Shown one piece after another: positions 25,401-38,387 of a DNA stretch of 64,000 bases. The position numbers and the translations under genes are program-made. The notes below the pieces were generated by a model, which saw only the letters and a program-made list of their open reading frames with translations, was not told the origin of the DNA and ran no database searches. This stretch comes from Lucifuga dentata (taxonomy: Eukaryota; Chordata; Actinopteri; Ophidiiformes; Bythitidae), in contig VXCM01000991.1 in the NCBI GenBank assembly GCA_014773175.1, positions 186,724 to 250,723 on the forward strand. The letters are read 5' to 3'. Position 1 is the stretch's first letter, and each line of letters opens with the position of its first letter.

Positions 25401-27823
25401 AGGTATGCGTGGTGAATGAGGACAAATTGCAGGTTACCTTTCACACATCATTGGACAGCGCTTTTACTCACAGGAAAGAGAATACACCCACCTCCCTCGA
25501 TCTGCCCTGCTAGGTATGATACATGCATTTGTCCTTTACTGTCTTCCCAAAACATACACAGCAATCACTCTGTGTCTGAGTGTTCCTGTGTTTATGTCAG
25601 ACGATGTGAGCATTTCCAAATTCTCCCTCACTTTAATGGTGAGCCATAGAGGTCTAGAGCACAGGCTTTAATGTGATATACTGTATGTCGTAGTCATGTG
25701 GTGTCTGTGTGTGATATTCAGTTTCACCAAGGGAACTCAATCTCTCAAGTTTATTCTCTTGGAAAATAGTCAGAGCAGCTCAGCAACAGCCACACAGGAA
25801 GAGTGAATAAAGGGCAAAAAAAGAGAAAATGAGGTTGGAGGAAAGAAACAGAGAAATACAGGTGAAGGGGAGGCAGAGAAAGTGACAAAGATGAAAAAAG
25901 AAAAAGAAGAGCGAAACAACAAGGTGAGAGCATCAAAAGAGGCGTGGAAACTAGATAATAATTAGACTACATTGATTACCAAGTAGCTGAGGAGCATTTG
26001 TAAGTGATCAAATCTAATTAGCTGGTCCTATATGTCTTCCTGGAGATAAGAGGCCAATCAATCGATGAGCTGAAGTGAACTTAAAGCCATCACAGCCCAC
26101 TGCCTGCCAAATATCTTCCAATATCTTTCAAATAACTAGAAATTCAGGAGATCCGGCCCCAATGAATTTCAGACAAGCAGGTGAGTGCTACTGATGCTGG
26201 TAAATGGAGAACAGACTGAATGCAACCATAGATATATATATACATATAAAAAGTAAGAAACTAACATTCCAAAAGTGGTTGCAAATTTATAAATTACCCC
26301 TGTGGAGCTGTGTAGTAGCTAATGATGTAAAATAGTGGCTATACTGAGCAGCACCCACACGTGAGCAGGATTAATTGTCTTTATGAAGTCAGGTATTGTT
26401 GAAAATGAGCAAGCATGCTCCATAAAGCTTCTTTTCAGAAATAAAGAAAAGACAGGACAACTACTAAAGGCATGTTCACACCTAACCAGTGTGGTTTGAT
26501 TTAGCTGAACCTTTCAGCATTTGCTGCTTTAGTTCTGCTTATTTGGTATAGGAGAATGATGCAATTTCAATGCAACTAAGCAGCAAACAAATGCTCCACG
26601 ACTGGAAGGTAAATCTGTCCTTTTCCTGGTGGCTTGTGCCAAAGTTCATTTGTGGTGTGGACACAACCAGCCACATGATATGTTAGCTAATTTGTCTTGT
26701 GATCATGGCAACCATTTCCTCCTTCATGTTGAGGTATGACATGCCTCATCTCCTTTTTGTCTTTTTAGTTCCTTGGTATATATGATGTATGATGTCCATT
26801 TGCAGTCCTGACTGATGGTTATATTCAAGCATTTCTTCATCAGCTCTTTGCTGGTCAGACCACCAGAAAAAGATAAATGAAGCCCATGAGAACAGTTTTG
26901 TGTAACATTACTGTGTTTTGATTCCCCTACATCACATGAATGAGTTACTCATCAATCCACGTGACTTATTATTTGTTTATTTGCAATAAGATAAGCATAA
27001 ACCCTCACTTGACTTGATACAAAGTGCAAAATGTCAATAAATGTACAAATAAATGTGCTTACATACTTAAGAATAGTATCCATATGTTTGACAGGTAAAT
27101 TACCCTTCAGTGCCACAAGTCTGACACAACTTAAAGTCACCCATGTCTGCATGTGTTTTTTTGGCTGCAGTACCTTCATCTGACCGGCCCATCTGACTTG
27201 GTCATAGACCTTGTCGGACATCCATCGTGTTTATACTTCGTAGAATACTCACACTGGAAGGTGGGGCAAAAGCCATCGTCATAGAGAGGGGACAGGTTGG
27301 TGTGTGAGTGAGTGTCTGTCTTTGCAATCTCAACGCAATTAATCATATAAATGAGCATAACAACAAAAAATTTCATTTTAGGAGAGGGGAGGGGCTGTGT
27401 TTAAAAACTCTGGGTATTTTGTGTGCTTTTGTGATCTCCACAGAATTATAAATGGGATATAAAAGGGACTAACAGGAAACAGTTTCACCTTCAGTTCTCT
27501 AGAGCACAGACACAGTGACTGAAAGAAAAAAGAGAAAATTTTTCAAATGCAGATGTCCCCCAAACTGACTAGTGGTTAAGGGGCTTTGGCCAACTTCTGA
27601 CTCTGACAGGCATGTTGGAGAAAGCATACTGCAGCCTCTAGAGTTGCCATGGCCATTTTGTGTTGAGATTGTCTGTATTTTTATGGGAATCCTATGGGGC
27701 TTTTTTAAATTTTCTGCTTTATTATGAAGCCAGTGACTCAGGACACTCTATTCCAGCTGAATAATATGATGCTGTTAATCACTGTTTGCAGTAATTTATA
27801 ATTCATTGCTGCACTAATTTCTC

Positions 27824-27856
<33 letters not shown>

Positions 27857-28039
27857 ATATTGGTATGGTAGAAATAAGGGTTTTTTTCCTTTTTAAATAC
27901 AGATAAAAATCATGTTGGAGACTTTTATATACAGTAGCATAACAGTGTGACATTTCCATTGCATATTCAAAACTCTCCAGCAAATATGCAATATCTATAG
28001 TCAATATGCATCCACAGATATTCACTGGCCATTATTTTA
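22414..28039. other. Part of intron 1 without recognised gene
   Basis: Contains poly-T with N (22668-22705, N at 22687; 24021-24048, N at 24034), poly-A with N (24209-24239, N at 24232) and a GT repeat at 27826-27854. Other open frames are short and featureless. Confidence 0.65.
27826..27854. repeat. (GT)n microsatellite
   Basis: Pure GT run of about 29 bp. Confidence 0.97.
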
Positions 28040-28162
28040 CTTGACCATTCAGTGTTATTAGCATTTCATCAGGATGAAAAAGCATTTCATCCCGCCTGTG
28101 TACTTGTATAGTGATGGTTTGACAATAAAGCTCTGATTGATTGATTGATTGATTGATTGATT
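28040..28162 (+). mobile_element. 3' tail of a LINE/SINE-type retroelement with (TGAT)n end
   Basis: The sequence GTACTTGTATAGTGATGG then GACAATAAAGCTCTGATTG followed by about seven TGAT units (28134-28162) is the typical 3' end of L2/CR1-like fish retroelements, which terminate in short tandem repeats rather than poly-A. Only the tail is visible and no reverse transcriptase frame was found upstream. Confidence 0.55.
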
Positions 28163-30186
28163 AGAGGTGCTAACTTTGGATCTCAGTGGAAACAGCTTTA
28201 GTCATCTTAAGGGTGTACCTTTCTTTTATCATCCTCAGTCTGAATAAAGCACTGCATCTTACTGAGACGACAGCACGCGAACAGGAAAGTTGACTTGCTA
28301 TTCAAATCAATGGGTCAGGGCGTCAAATCATTAGAGAGAGGAAATGAAGGGCTATACAGGGCAGACAGGGAGAGCATGAGGTGGAGGAGTTTGCTTATCT
28401 TTATACAGAGAAATGAGACAAAAGCACTACTTCAAAGCTGATTTCCTTCATCCTGCAAAGCTACTCCTTCTTTATTATTCCTTCTGAGCAAGAGCCCAAG
28501 CACACAGATACAGTTTTCTTTTCCTTTGTCTACAAATGACTGGTCACATTTCTAAGGTAGCGTTTGTGTATATAAATGTTTATCATTTAAATTTGAAGCC
28601 TAAATTACTTTTTTTTTTTTACATTAAAAGTGTAAGGGATAAATAGAACGCGAGTCTAAGAAAAAAAGCTTTGTTTGGTCAAAAAAGCTTTGTTAAATTC
28701 TATTCTTAAGCCTGTCATTATCATCATCAGAATGATCTACACACATTAAAAAACCCAAACATTCTGAGAGAGCATATCTTTGAACTGCTCTCTCTCTCTC
28801 TCTCTCTCTCTCTAAGATGCTGGAGATCTTACAATCTTCTAATTATGTATTTTATGATGCATGAAAAATCAAATGATGGGTTAAGCTAAATCTTCCATAA
28901 ACAACTTGCCTCAAAAGGCACATCTTAATAAGCATAAAGCAATAAACAATAGTACACAATAATATGATTACAAATTATGGAAAATAAATAAATAAATATA
29001 TTGTTAACTCCCATGCATGTAATTGATTTATTAATCGACTGATGATGCCATTATTCACTCAATCATCTTTATTTTTTACACATAAACCGTTATGATGAAT
29101 AACCCCTCGGGTACAGTAAGCTGCAACGTTGAAAACACACGTGTGGCTCCACACTATGGCAATCTGTCAGTTGTTTTTCTCTTTTTTTTAAATTTTCAAT
29201 TAGAGCAAATAAAATTTATCTTAATGTGGATGCAAGACAAGAGTTTCAGTCAAGGATCCCATAGCACTATAGCAGAATACAATAATTGCAATTTATACTG
29301 CCTGCTCACCAGCTGCTGTTAGTCATCCTCACACTCAATGTGCGACATGCGAGTGGAATATAAAAGCAGCAAAATTAAATCCAATTTCAGAACACTGGCA
29401 CAATTGCTATAACAAACTGCAAAGTAAATTCACAATAAAATGATGAAAAACTAATAGATGGTTTTTAAAAAGTTGAGATACATTTGGAAAAAAAAAAAAA
29501 AATTTCAACTGTTACAGGCAGTATACTGAAATCCAAATCCAAACATNATTTGGAAAAAAAAAAAAAAATTTCAACTGTTACAGGCAGTATACTGAAATCC
29601 AAATCCAAACATCAGCAAAAGTTTAAAGTCAGTGAGAAGTGAGCCATAATCCTCATTACCAGACTGGAAATGTCACTTAGTGAAGTGGATGGACTAAAAT
29701 GTCTTTTATAGGCCCCTTTTACACCTTGAATTAAACTCCAATCTCTGTATCCAGATGCTTTATCTGGATAAAAACATTTAATCTCTGGACTTTCATTTAC
29801 TCCATGCATTAATTTGCACTCTTGTTATCTGGACTCTGCATGTATTGTGATAGGATTTCCGTAGGCAGGTTGTTACACAATTAAAGCCTGTGCTTCCTCC
29901 CTGCTCTGTTGATGAGCTTCATCCTTTTTTTTTTTTTTTNTTTTTTTTTTTTTTTAGAATAACTAATAACTTTTTTGCGCAAGCTGTTGCTGTTCACATT
30001 TCTGGGCAGGAAACCATTTACCGCAAGCCAAACTCCCAATTTAAAATAACTTTATTAATAAGAGTGAGCGGAGCTGAGAAGATGAAGAGGGGTAACAATT
30101 TCAACTTTTCAACTAACTCAAGAATGTGATCTGAACCACATTTGTTTTTCCTTATCTGGATAACAAATTTGGTTTCAGATCACATT
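28163..30186. other. Part of intron 1 without recognised gene
   Basis: Contains a CT repeat (28788-28813), an assembly duplication (29482-29612) and a poly-T with N (29925-29955, N at 29940). No exon recognised. Confidence 0.65.
29482..29612. repeat. 65-bp direct duplication flanking a single N (assembly join)
   Basis: Bases 29482-29546 and 29548-29612 appear identical over 65 bp, each including the same run of 15 A, separated by N at 29547. Interpreted as an unmerged contig overlap. Confidence 0.9.
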
Positions 30187-30562
30187 TTAAAGGGCAATAC
30201 TGGTGATTTTGCATGTTTGAACCCAATATATACAACCCGGCTACACATCATTTCTGATTATTTCCAAAATATACTAATGGAGCAGTAAACTTTAGAATTT
30301 TTTTCCTACCTTCCAGACTGCCAGTGGTTTCAGTTCATTTCAGTATGCTATTAAAACCAGCTTCTAGAGATCTGAAATGTGACTGCGATAAGTAATCCAT
30401 CATAGTAAACACTATGTCTATTAGAAGTAACTTTATTTAACCAGTCCAACATGGAGCTGCATAGAAGACAATGTATGTCTCCACCAGGAAATATAGTCCC
30501 AGGAGAAGACGGCTTTTACCGAGAAATTAAAACGACTGTGCCTTCTGCAAACTTCACTAACC
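30187..30562 (+). mobile_element. TTAA-flanked MITE, copy 2 (truncated)
   Basis: Begins after TTAA at 30187-30190 with AGGGCAATACTGG and shares long blocks with copy 1, including the internal AATATAGTCCCAGGAGAAG near 30489. Similarity stops near 30562, where the next element begins, and the right half was not located. Confidence 0.65.
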
Positions 30563-31382
30563 CTGAATTTACACGACCACGCACGTCACCTGATTATGAT
30601 CTTTTGCTCACATGCAACACGTATTGGATATGCTTCCTGAAGATGTAAATGGTAAAAAGCCACATGGAATCGGATATTCTCAGATCCAATTCAGGCCACT
30701 TGCATATGTGGAAATAAATCAGATACGTATCAGATATCTGCCAATGCGACTGCTGTCTAAATACACAGATCAGAATTTCCTTCCCATTCCAACTCCGGTG
30801 TAACATTCTGCTTTATCTGCATATGGATAATGTAAGAGATCAATATGATGACTGCTTTTTGTAAACAAAAATGGAGGGCATACTATATATATCAGACATA
30901 CTAATGTGTGTTTATGTCAAATAAACGTGTTAGTGTGATAACAGGCTACCTTACAGCAGCAAAAGTCTTGCTTCTCCTCTGTGATTAACCGACGAAAATA
31001 TGTGTTTGGATCGGAGAGATAAACACTCAAACAACATATCAGATGTTTCTCTCTCTGCATTTGATATTTGCTAACCCGCTGATCATATTTTTAATAGTTC
31101 TCTCATCTTAGTTCATTGAAGCGTTTTGTTTACATCCGTCTCAGAAATGTGCACATGCGNAGTTCTCTCATCTTAGTTCATTGAAGCGTTTTGTTTACAT
31201 CCGTCTCAGAAATGTGCACATGCGCAACTATATCCGGGGTGCTACAGGTAAAAGCATGTAAATACAGGTATCAGATACTGTATGAGCCACTTAAAAAAGA
31301 AAATGTAAATATGCTGAGCAAAAAATCGGATATAGGCAAAAGATTGGAATTGAGCATCAAGACTTGTAGCGTAAATCCAGCC
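30563..31382. mobile_element. Putative TIR element abutting or inserted in the TTAA MITE
   Basis: The left end CTGAATTTACACGAC and the reverse complement of the right end, CTGGATTTACGCTAC, form imperfect inverted repeats about 0.82 kb apart. The interior has no clear ORF and contains an assembly duplication (31096-31224), so its true length is shorter by about 65 bp. The family is not assigned. It starts exactly where copy 2 of the MITE is interrupted, which suggests a nested insertion. Confidence 0.4.
31096..31224. repeat. 64-bp direct duplication flanking a single N (assembly join)
   Basis: Bases 31096-31159 and 31161-31224 appear identical, with N at 31160 between. Same signature as the joins at 14256 and 29547. 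Confidence 0.9.
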
Positions 31383-32588
31383 TAAGTGAATTTCTGATTT
31401 GTTAAAAAATACTGTGGATGCTCTTAATCCATGTACAAAAAATTTAGAGTGTTTTGTTTTTACTTTGTAAAACAACCAGATTTCATTTTTGCTTTGTTAA
31501 CTGTACTATTCTGCAAGCCTATAATTTAATTGTGAAATGGAAGGCCTGCTGCCTGAATTTTCTTTTTGTGTCCCCATTTTCTTTCCTAAGGTTTTCTTAC
31601 ATTGTCCTGTTGTTTTACAGAATACACTTAAATAAAAGTCTATTATAAAATATACAGTATAAACATCATCATATTGATATTTCTTTTCTCTTGTCTTTAT
31701 ATGAAAGTTTGGCATTGAAGTAATCCAAAAGTAATGGGAAGTAATCAAGTTACATTACTTTAATATTGGAGTAGTTGGATTATGTTACTGATTACATTTT
31801 TTAGCACATAATTAGTAACTGTACCAGATTACATTTTTAAAGTAACTTCCAACCCTGCAGATAACATTATTATTTCCAGTTGCAACTGTATACAGGCTAT
31901 AATGAGCAAAATTGTTCAGCTGTTGGAAGTCAATAGTCGACTCAAAAAACAGAAAATACAATCTAAACGTGAAGTAAGATGTCTTTATAAATCACAGACC
32001 ATTAGAAAACAAGAGTCTGACTGGAAGAGGTCTTGACCCAAGCTCTATTATTTCAGTCTCTTGTTAAAAGGGCACGAAACATTCTTCATTCTAATGTTGT
32101 CTTACAATGATTTCCAAGCTTTGTTATATTGTAATATATATACACACATATATATATATGTATATATATATTATCTTGTGCAATATTGCTTTTGTATGGC
32201 TGTATATGATATTCCTACCAGCTTTATCTTTTACGAATACAAGTGAGAACAATTCACCAGCCTATTCAGTCTGAGCTGCCATCTCTGAAGCCAGTTCAGA
32301 TGGAACTTTTCCTCTTTTCCTCTCTCGACAGACAGAGCGTTTGTACTCCTATCAACACAATCCATATCTGTGGCAGTTTAGCCCCAGGAGTAAATGATAA
32401 ATGTAGCATTTGGCATAGATATTTATTACAACACACAAAAACCCTAACTCAGCACTTTCTCAGAGATAGCAATGCTACCCCCCTTCGTGAGATGTTGTTT
32501 ATAGACACATTTTACCAAATGGTCTGGAGACTATAACTGAAGCCAGTCATGTGATTATTGATATAGTAAAAGAAGTTAACTTTTTAAG
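31383..32588. other. Part of intron 1 without recognised gene
   Basis: Apart from the AAGTAAT-rich repeat at about 31712-31858 and an AT repeat near 32135-32172, no feature was recognised. Confidence 0.6.
31712..31858 (-). mobile_element. Old interspersed repeat rich in GTAAT/ATTAC motifs
   Basis: On the minus strand it starts CAGGGTTGGAAGTTACTTT and continues with repeated GTAATC and AGTTAC words. This resembles a very abundant teleost repeat of that style. Class is uncertain, and one edge only (31858) looks sharp. Confidence 0.45.
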
Positions 32589-33476
32589 TAGGGATGGGGG
32601 GGAAAATTGTTTTTTTGTTTTTTTTTGTTTTTTTTTACATTTCAAATTTAAACGATTCCAATATTGATTCATGATATTAAAAAAAAAAGTTTTAAATAGT
32701 CTAATTTTTAATTGAACGCTAGAAACATAAGTAACAGTAGTAGCACAAGTTCTGTCTGACGTAGCACAACTAAGTAAAGTGTAGAAGACCAAGCTTGTAT
32801 TAAAAACAACATGGCACATGTGACTCCAGCACCTTCAAGATTAAGAGCAGATATCTTTGGACTCATTTTGGCTTTCAAAAGCAAAGGGACACAAACAAGC
32901 CTGACAAAAGCAAAATATATAACTCAGAAATAAAATTTTGCGGCAACACAGCAAACTTGGGGAACCACTTGATGAGGCTTCACCCCACCACTGTGAAGTC
33001 TGCAGCACCGACATCTGAATGAAGAAAGATGATGGTAGAAAATGCATTGACCAGCAAGCTGCCATCTGCCTCACCCCCAGCCAAAAAAATAACCTAGTCC
33101 ATTACTATTTTTATATGCAAGGATATGTGTCCTTACAGCGTCGTGGACAAGGAGGGATTTAGCAACACGCTTAAAATACTGGAGTCATGGTAGGCTGAGT
33201 CCACACGACAATTAATGAGGCAACTACACAAAGCTTTATGTGGATGACAAAGAGCATCCGAGCCTCTCTACTGTTGGCCCAAAGGTCAAAGTTTAGCCTG
33301 AACCTGTTTCCTTTAATGCACCCATTAAATTTTCAACATATAATTTTTTTATACAATAATGTAATTTAGAAGACATAACCCTAACAAAATTTTCCAGAAT
33401 TTAACCGAATCGAATTTGCAAATTTAATCAAATTGGGGCTTTGAAAATTGAAAATGAATCGATATCCAGCCCTATT
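32589..33476 (+). mobile_element. hAT-like element fragment with BED zinc-finger remnant
   Basis: Ends resemble TAGGGATGGGGG on the left and, inverted, TAGGGCTGGATATCG on the right. An open frame at 32837-33022 (plus) reads through WTHFGFQKQRD, DKSKIYNSEIKFCGNTANL and GNHLMRLHPTT, then stops. This follows the layout of a BED finger of hAT transposases (W-x-H-F, K-x-x-x-CGNTANL-x-x-H-L-x-x-x-HP). The first cysteine pair is lost (IYNS in place of the expected Cys-x2-Cys), so the finger is dead. No catalytic domain follows. Confidence 0.65.
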
Positions 33477-34853
33477 GTTAAATATGTGATCTGAATATTT
33501 ACACTACAAAATATTTGGTCCTTTGCTGTAGTCATGAGTCAGCATCGACCTCCTCCACCCTCATTAATCCAGTGACAGCTCAGCAACACGTCAACCAAAA
33601 CTGTTAGAGGCAACATGCCTGATCATACTGAAAATATCAAAACAAAACATGTTTATGTTGAGATAAATATTTATGTAAAGTGTTATTCTTCATCGTTGTA
33701 GTTTGTATAATATAACAATTCTCATGGCTGTCCCTTGTTGTATCTTTCCAACAGTTCACAATGTTCTGATTCTTCACAAGAGCTTTTACCAACAAAGGGA
33801 AATACTTTAGTAATCTGCAACATGGGCAGGTGATTTAAAAGCTGTAAACAAAACATTCATATACAATGTATGTAAAATATCTTTCCTAAGAAAATGATTA
33901 CATTTAGATACAATGATCTGTTTGCTTAAAAGGTGAAACTTAATTGAAATGAATGCAAGTCATCCTAATATCTGACTCAATCTATTATAAGAAGAGCTTA
34001 ATTTAACAGAATATATGATTGATTTTTGTGGTCTTTTGGTACATAATGCACTCCACTTACACCAGTCTGTGGATATTTTGTTACAGGCTAGGTGCAAGCA
34101 GTCAGAAAATGAAATATTACTTAATGATTTATTGATTTGGTTTCAGTAAAAGCAGCATTTATTATAGAACAAGTTAAATGAAAGAAATAATTTGTTAGAT
34201 ATACCATGAATTTTCTACTCAGATAACAGGTTCATACACATAATTAGAAACTAAATGAATGGAATATTATGATCAAACATTCATTCAACAAGAATTTTCA
34301 AATGAAAGTGAGAACATGCCCTTCAGTGTTTGGTGTTATTCAAGTATCTTAAGTGAGCATGCTCACCATTTACAGGAAGCCAACATTCCACTTTAGATTC
34401 TTTTAAAACAATCTGAGTGTTTACAGCTTTGCAATCTAAAAATGATAGACAGTCAAACTGTTTTCACTTTACTAAAAGCACAAATGTTTACTACCCTTTC
34501 TTTAAACACTCTTATCTCACATTTGTATCAGATTTGACTAGTGAACCTAGCATTTCATAATTTGGAGTTGAAACAAGATGTACATAAAAGCACTTTAGTT
34601 TGTGGGTTAACGAGAGGAATGAAGCTCATAAAAATAAATTAAAAAAAACATTAAAGAACCAAATTATTCCATTTCAACTGATAGAAGAACAGCGCCATAG
34701 ATGAAAGGATTGCCTGTATTTCCCAAAAGCCCAGAGTGGAGAGGCCAGGCACAGATATAAACACACAAACACACAAAATTCATCCACACATATTTAATAT
34801 CAATACACGCATAACTGCACATAGACGAATCTATCTACATACACCTGCACTCC

Positions 34854-34856
<3 letters not shown>

Positions 34857-34892
<36 letters not shown>

Positions 34893-34921
34893 CACAGCAG
34901 ATGGTGTATGTCTGGTTTCAN

Positions 34922-34957
<36 letters not shown>

Positions 34958-34985
34958 CACAGCAGATGGTGTATGTCTGGTTTCA
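34857..34985. repeat. 64-bp direct duplication with (CT)n flanking a single N (assembly join)
   Basis: Bases 34857-34920 and 34922-34985 both consist of a CT run followed by the same unique 30-odd bases ending GGTTTCA, with N at 34921. Interpreted as an unmerged overlap; only one CT microsatellite is likely real. Confidence 0.9.
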
Positions 34986-35539
34986 CTTCAAGGTGACCTA
35001 TCTGTGTGTATCGGGGCAGCGACGAGGTATCTGAGCAAAGGAGGAAGCAGGAAAACGAGGAATAGAATACAATGTCCATATGCCTAAACTGACAGAAAAG
35101 GCTTTGGGATAATGTACTGCTGTAAAGTGCGGGAATCCAGATCCTTTCTGTGTCTTTTAAGTGCATCTAGAGTGCATTAAGATTCCATCAGGCCAGCTTG
35201 AGCATTAATCAGCTAACCCACAGAAAAACAACAACAAAAAAAAAAATCACACATAATCTCAAGCTGTAAACCTGCTGACCTTCCCTTCGAATGCACAGAT
35301 AAACCCTCCTTCAAACCTCAGTATTTTAAAGATACACACGCCTGGGCTGTGGCCCTGGCAATTTTCCCTCCATGCGCTCTCTCCCCTGTGGTCAATCTGA
35401 TTGGTTCCTCCCTCAGTGGCACCCATGTCTCTCCAGCTGAGAGTACATCGCGTCTGTGTCAATGTAACCTCAAAGAAGACATATACTCAGTGATTGTGTG
35501 GGGGTGTCTGTTTAAACCTGTCTACCTGGAAATAAAGGA

Positions 35540-35599
35540 GGAAAGGAAAGGAAAGGAAAGGAAAGGAAAGGAAAGGAAAGGAAAGGAAAGGAAAGGAAA
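35540..35599. repeat. (GGAAA)n pentanucleotide repeat
   Basis: About twelve units of GGAAA, strictly purine on the plus strand. Confidence 0.97.
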
Positions 35600-36708
35600 G
35601 CAAGATGCATTTAGAGTTACCACTGAGCCGATGCGTCCATCGTGGTACTTCATTTATTAGGACCATGTGCAGATCAATACAGCAGACATATACACTCTGT
35701 ACTGTTGACAGGATAATCTCATCATCATGAATTTGGCTTGGGTCATCAGTAACATGAGCAATTGCAACGGTTATCTGAGATGACAACGGGAATCCAAAAA
35801 AGGAAGAGACTGAGAGCAAGAGTTGGGGGATCAAAGAAAGAATGAAAGGAAACCACTCTTATTCTTTACAAACAATACGCAGAGCCATAGATAATGAAAC
35901 ATTTCAGAACCAAACAAAGCTAAGATCAATAAGAAATGGAGCAAACCAGCAATTGATCTGAACGTTAAATGTCCTTAAAAGATTTCTTTCTAAGACATAA
36001 GCCCAGCAAGGGTCCAATTGAGTACATCTGCGCAACACAATAGAAAAAGATGAGACTGCACAAATATACTATTTTCAATACACCATTAGCACTCAGCATC
36101 AGTACTGCTACCCTGAAGAGAAGACACAGTCAAACGTTTGATGACAAATCTCCTGTGCCCAACACTTAGCGAGTCTTTTGTTTAGGAAATAACATCTGAG
36201 AGTGCCAACTCATCCGCTTCTGTTGCCACAAACAGATAACAGCCACTGCAAAACACAGTGGCTGTCAATTCCCCTCAGACACACACAGGGCTTTAGACAT
36301 GGGAGTCAGATTTCAAACTGTGCTACAGATATAAGGGGAAACCAAAGACACAGTGGGATCGCTCCTATTAGGAAGTATCAGACCTTCTCAGACACAGTTG
36401 TTCACGCACGCACATACACATCTACACACAAACATGCAAACATACACTGGCAGGATTACAATGTTTGGAAAATACTCCTCAAATTGCCAAGTGAATTGTC
36501 ATTTCAGAATGAGCTAATGTAATGTATTCCAGCGGTTGCATAAGGGAGGATAAACCTGTTTTACAGAGGCTTGTTTTGACGTGTAGTTAGACAAAATTGC
36601 ATGAGATGAGATCATGGTATATTCCTACAACCAATTAATCACATAACTGATGAAGCTGAAGCTGTGGTGAACTGTAAAAGGCAAGGACAAGGAGGAAGGG
36701 GAAGGAGG

Positions 36709-36743
36709 GAGGGAGGGAGAGAGAGAGAGAGAGAGAGAGAGAT
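36709..36743. repeat. (GGGA)n/(GA)n microsatellite
   Basis: Three GGGA units grade into a GA run of about 26 bp. Confidence 0.93.
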
Positions 36744-37907
36744 CATCCCTTCATACTAATGAGGTAGTAGGTGAGGAGAGATTCACATAACTCATTCGTT
36801 GAGCTGTGTGTTGTTTCTACAGCACATGCCTAGGGGGCACACTGAAGGAGGATGTTGCCGAAATAAAAGCTCTCTCAGGTTGGATGAGTGCCAAGACACA
36901 GCAGAGCTAGTTCCACTTTGTTTGACTTTGAAAATGTTTGATTTGCAGCATGGGGACCCGGCTGCTGGCAGTTCATAGAATACATGGTCATGCCATGTAC
37001 ACCTATGTAGCATTCTGTGTGCTGTGAATCTCTATGCACACATTACTGTGAGGTCAGGCTTATTTTAGCCTTCTAATTTAGCCTTCTTTATTGCTAAAGC
37101 TCAAACACCCCACTGCAAAAAATGTTAAGCCTAAAGACCCCAGGAGGGATCTAAGAACCCTCAGGGGGCAGCTGGCCCTGCAGGGAAGCCCATTCCATTC
37201 TGAGGGAACTGGCAAGAATTGTGCTTCAGAGAACAGTTGGTGGTTCACAGAGGTGCACGTGTGCACGTGCACGTACAAATACACACACATGGATACATGG
37301 CAGATTCTCCACTGTGAAGAGGTTATGTTTTGTTCTCTTGTTTTGTGACCTCTGTTGATGCCAGGTTAGCTTCTTGCGCCTGGATTATTTGAGAACAATT
37401 CCCGAATATGCTGCAAAATCTTCTGGGACACGCATTGAATTTTTTTTTATTTTTTTATCTCCATCAGTTGAGACATACTGAATTAATTTATATTAAAAAG
37501 AAAACACACTGTAGTAAAAGGATTGTCAGGTACAATTTGCACACATCCATCTGAGGTGTAGGCGTGTACTTGCAAGGAAACAGAAATATGGGTACCACGC
37601 AGTATCAGCAGGGTTAGGAAAACAAGAAACACTGTCGCACAAGAAAACACTAAAACAAACAAAATGACTGGCAATACAAGCAAAACAGTTATGGCCTCAG
37701 CAGCCTTATAATAACAGAATTGGAAAAATTGTCCCAGAGCAATTATTGACTCAGACTGGGACTTGATCTGAAGCCACTTAAGATGCCAGTTTGCGTATAG
37801 AACATAAACTGAGCTAAATAATGGCACTGCTTCTTAAACACAATGACACATTCCAAGGCTGCAATGTCAGTGAATCAGGCAAAGAAATCCTGATGAGCCA
37901 CCAAACA

Positions 37908-37911
<4 letters not shown>

Positions 37912-37969
<58 letters not shown>
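37912..37969. repeat. (AC)n microsatellite ending at an assembly N
   Basis: AC run of about 58 bp stops at N (37970). The 15 bases CCACCAAACACACAC occur just before the run (37898) and just after the N (37971), so the true repeat length is uncertain. Confidence 0.92.
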
Positions 37970-38165
37970 NCCACCAAACACACACTTTCACAGTAATGCA
38001 AGAGTGAATGTGCGCCGACAATCCACAGCCTTATTATCATGCCCATGTCATCTCCAATAGGCTGCTTCCTATTGAACCAGCAAATTGGTTTAATGTTTCC
38101 AGCCAATCTGGCTATCTGGGAGGTCAACTTGTGTGCTCATATCCTGTCACTGTCTGTCCATATTT

Positions 38166-38197
<32 letters not shown>

Positions 38198-38198
38198 N

Positions 38199-38251
38199 TA
38201 TTAATGCAGGGTAACAAAATAATGCACTTTTTTTGTTACCCTGCATTAATA
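38199..38251. repeat. Short hairpin beside an assembly N
   Basis: TATTAATGCAGGGTAACAAA and its reverse complement lie on either side of a loop of about 11 bases. It directly follows a poly-A tract and N (38198), so it may be a biological foldback or a collapsed end. Confidence 0.8.
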
Positions 38252-38276
38252 GGTTGATCTGTTTACCTGTAATATA

Positions 38277-38329
38277 TACAGGGTGTCCCAAAAAATGTAT
38301 AGGAATGATTATAACTCATTCAAACTTTC

Positions 38330-38387
<58 letters not shown>

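Larger units (their letters stand above)
33477..38198. other. Part of intron 1 without recognised gene
   Basis: Contains the microsatellites and assembly duplication listed below (34857-34985; 35540-35599; 36717-36743; 37912-37969) and a poly-A with N (38167-38197, N at 38198). No exon recognised. Confidence 0.65.
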
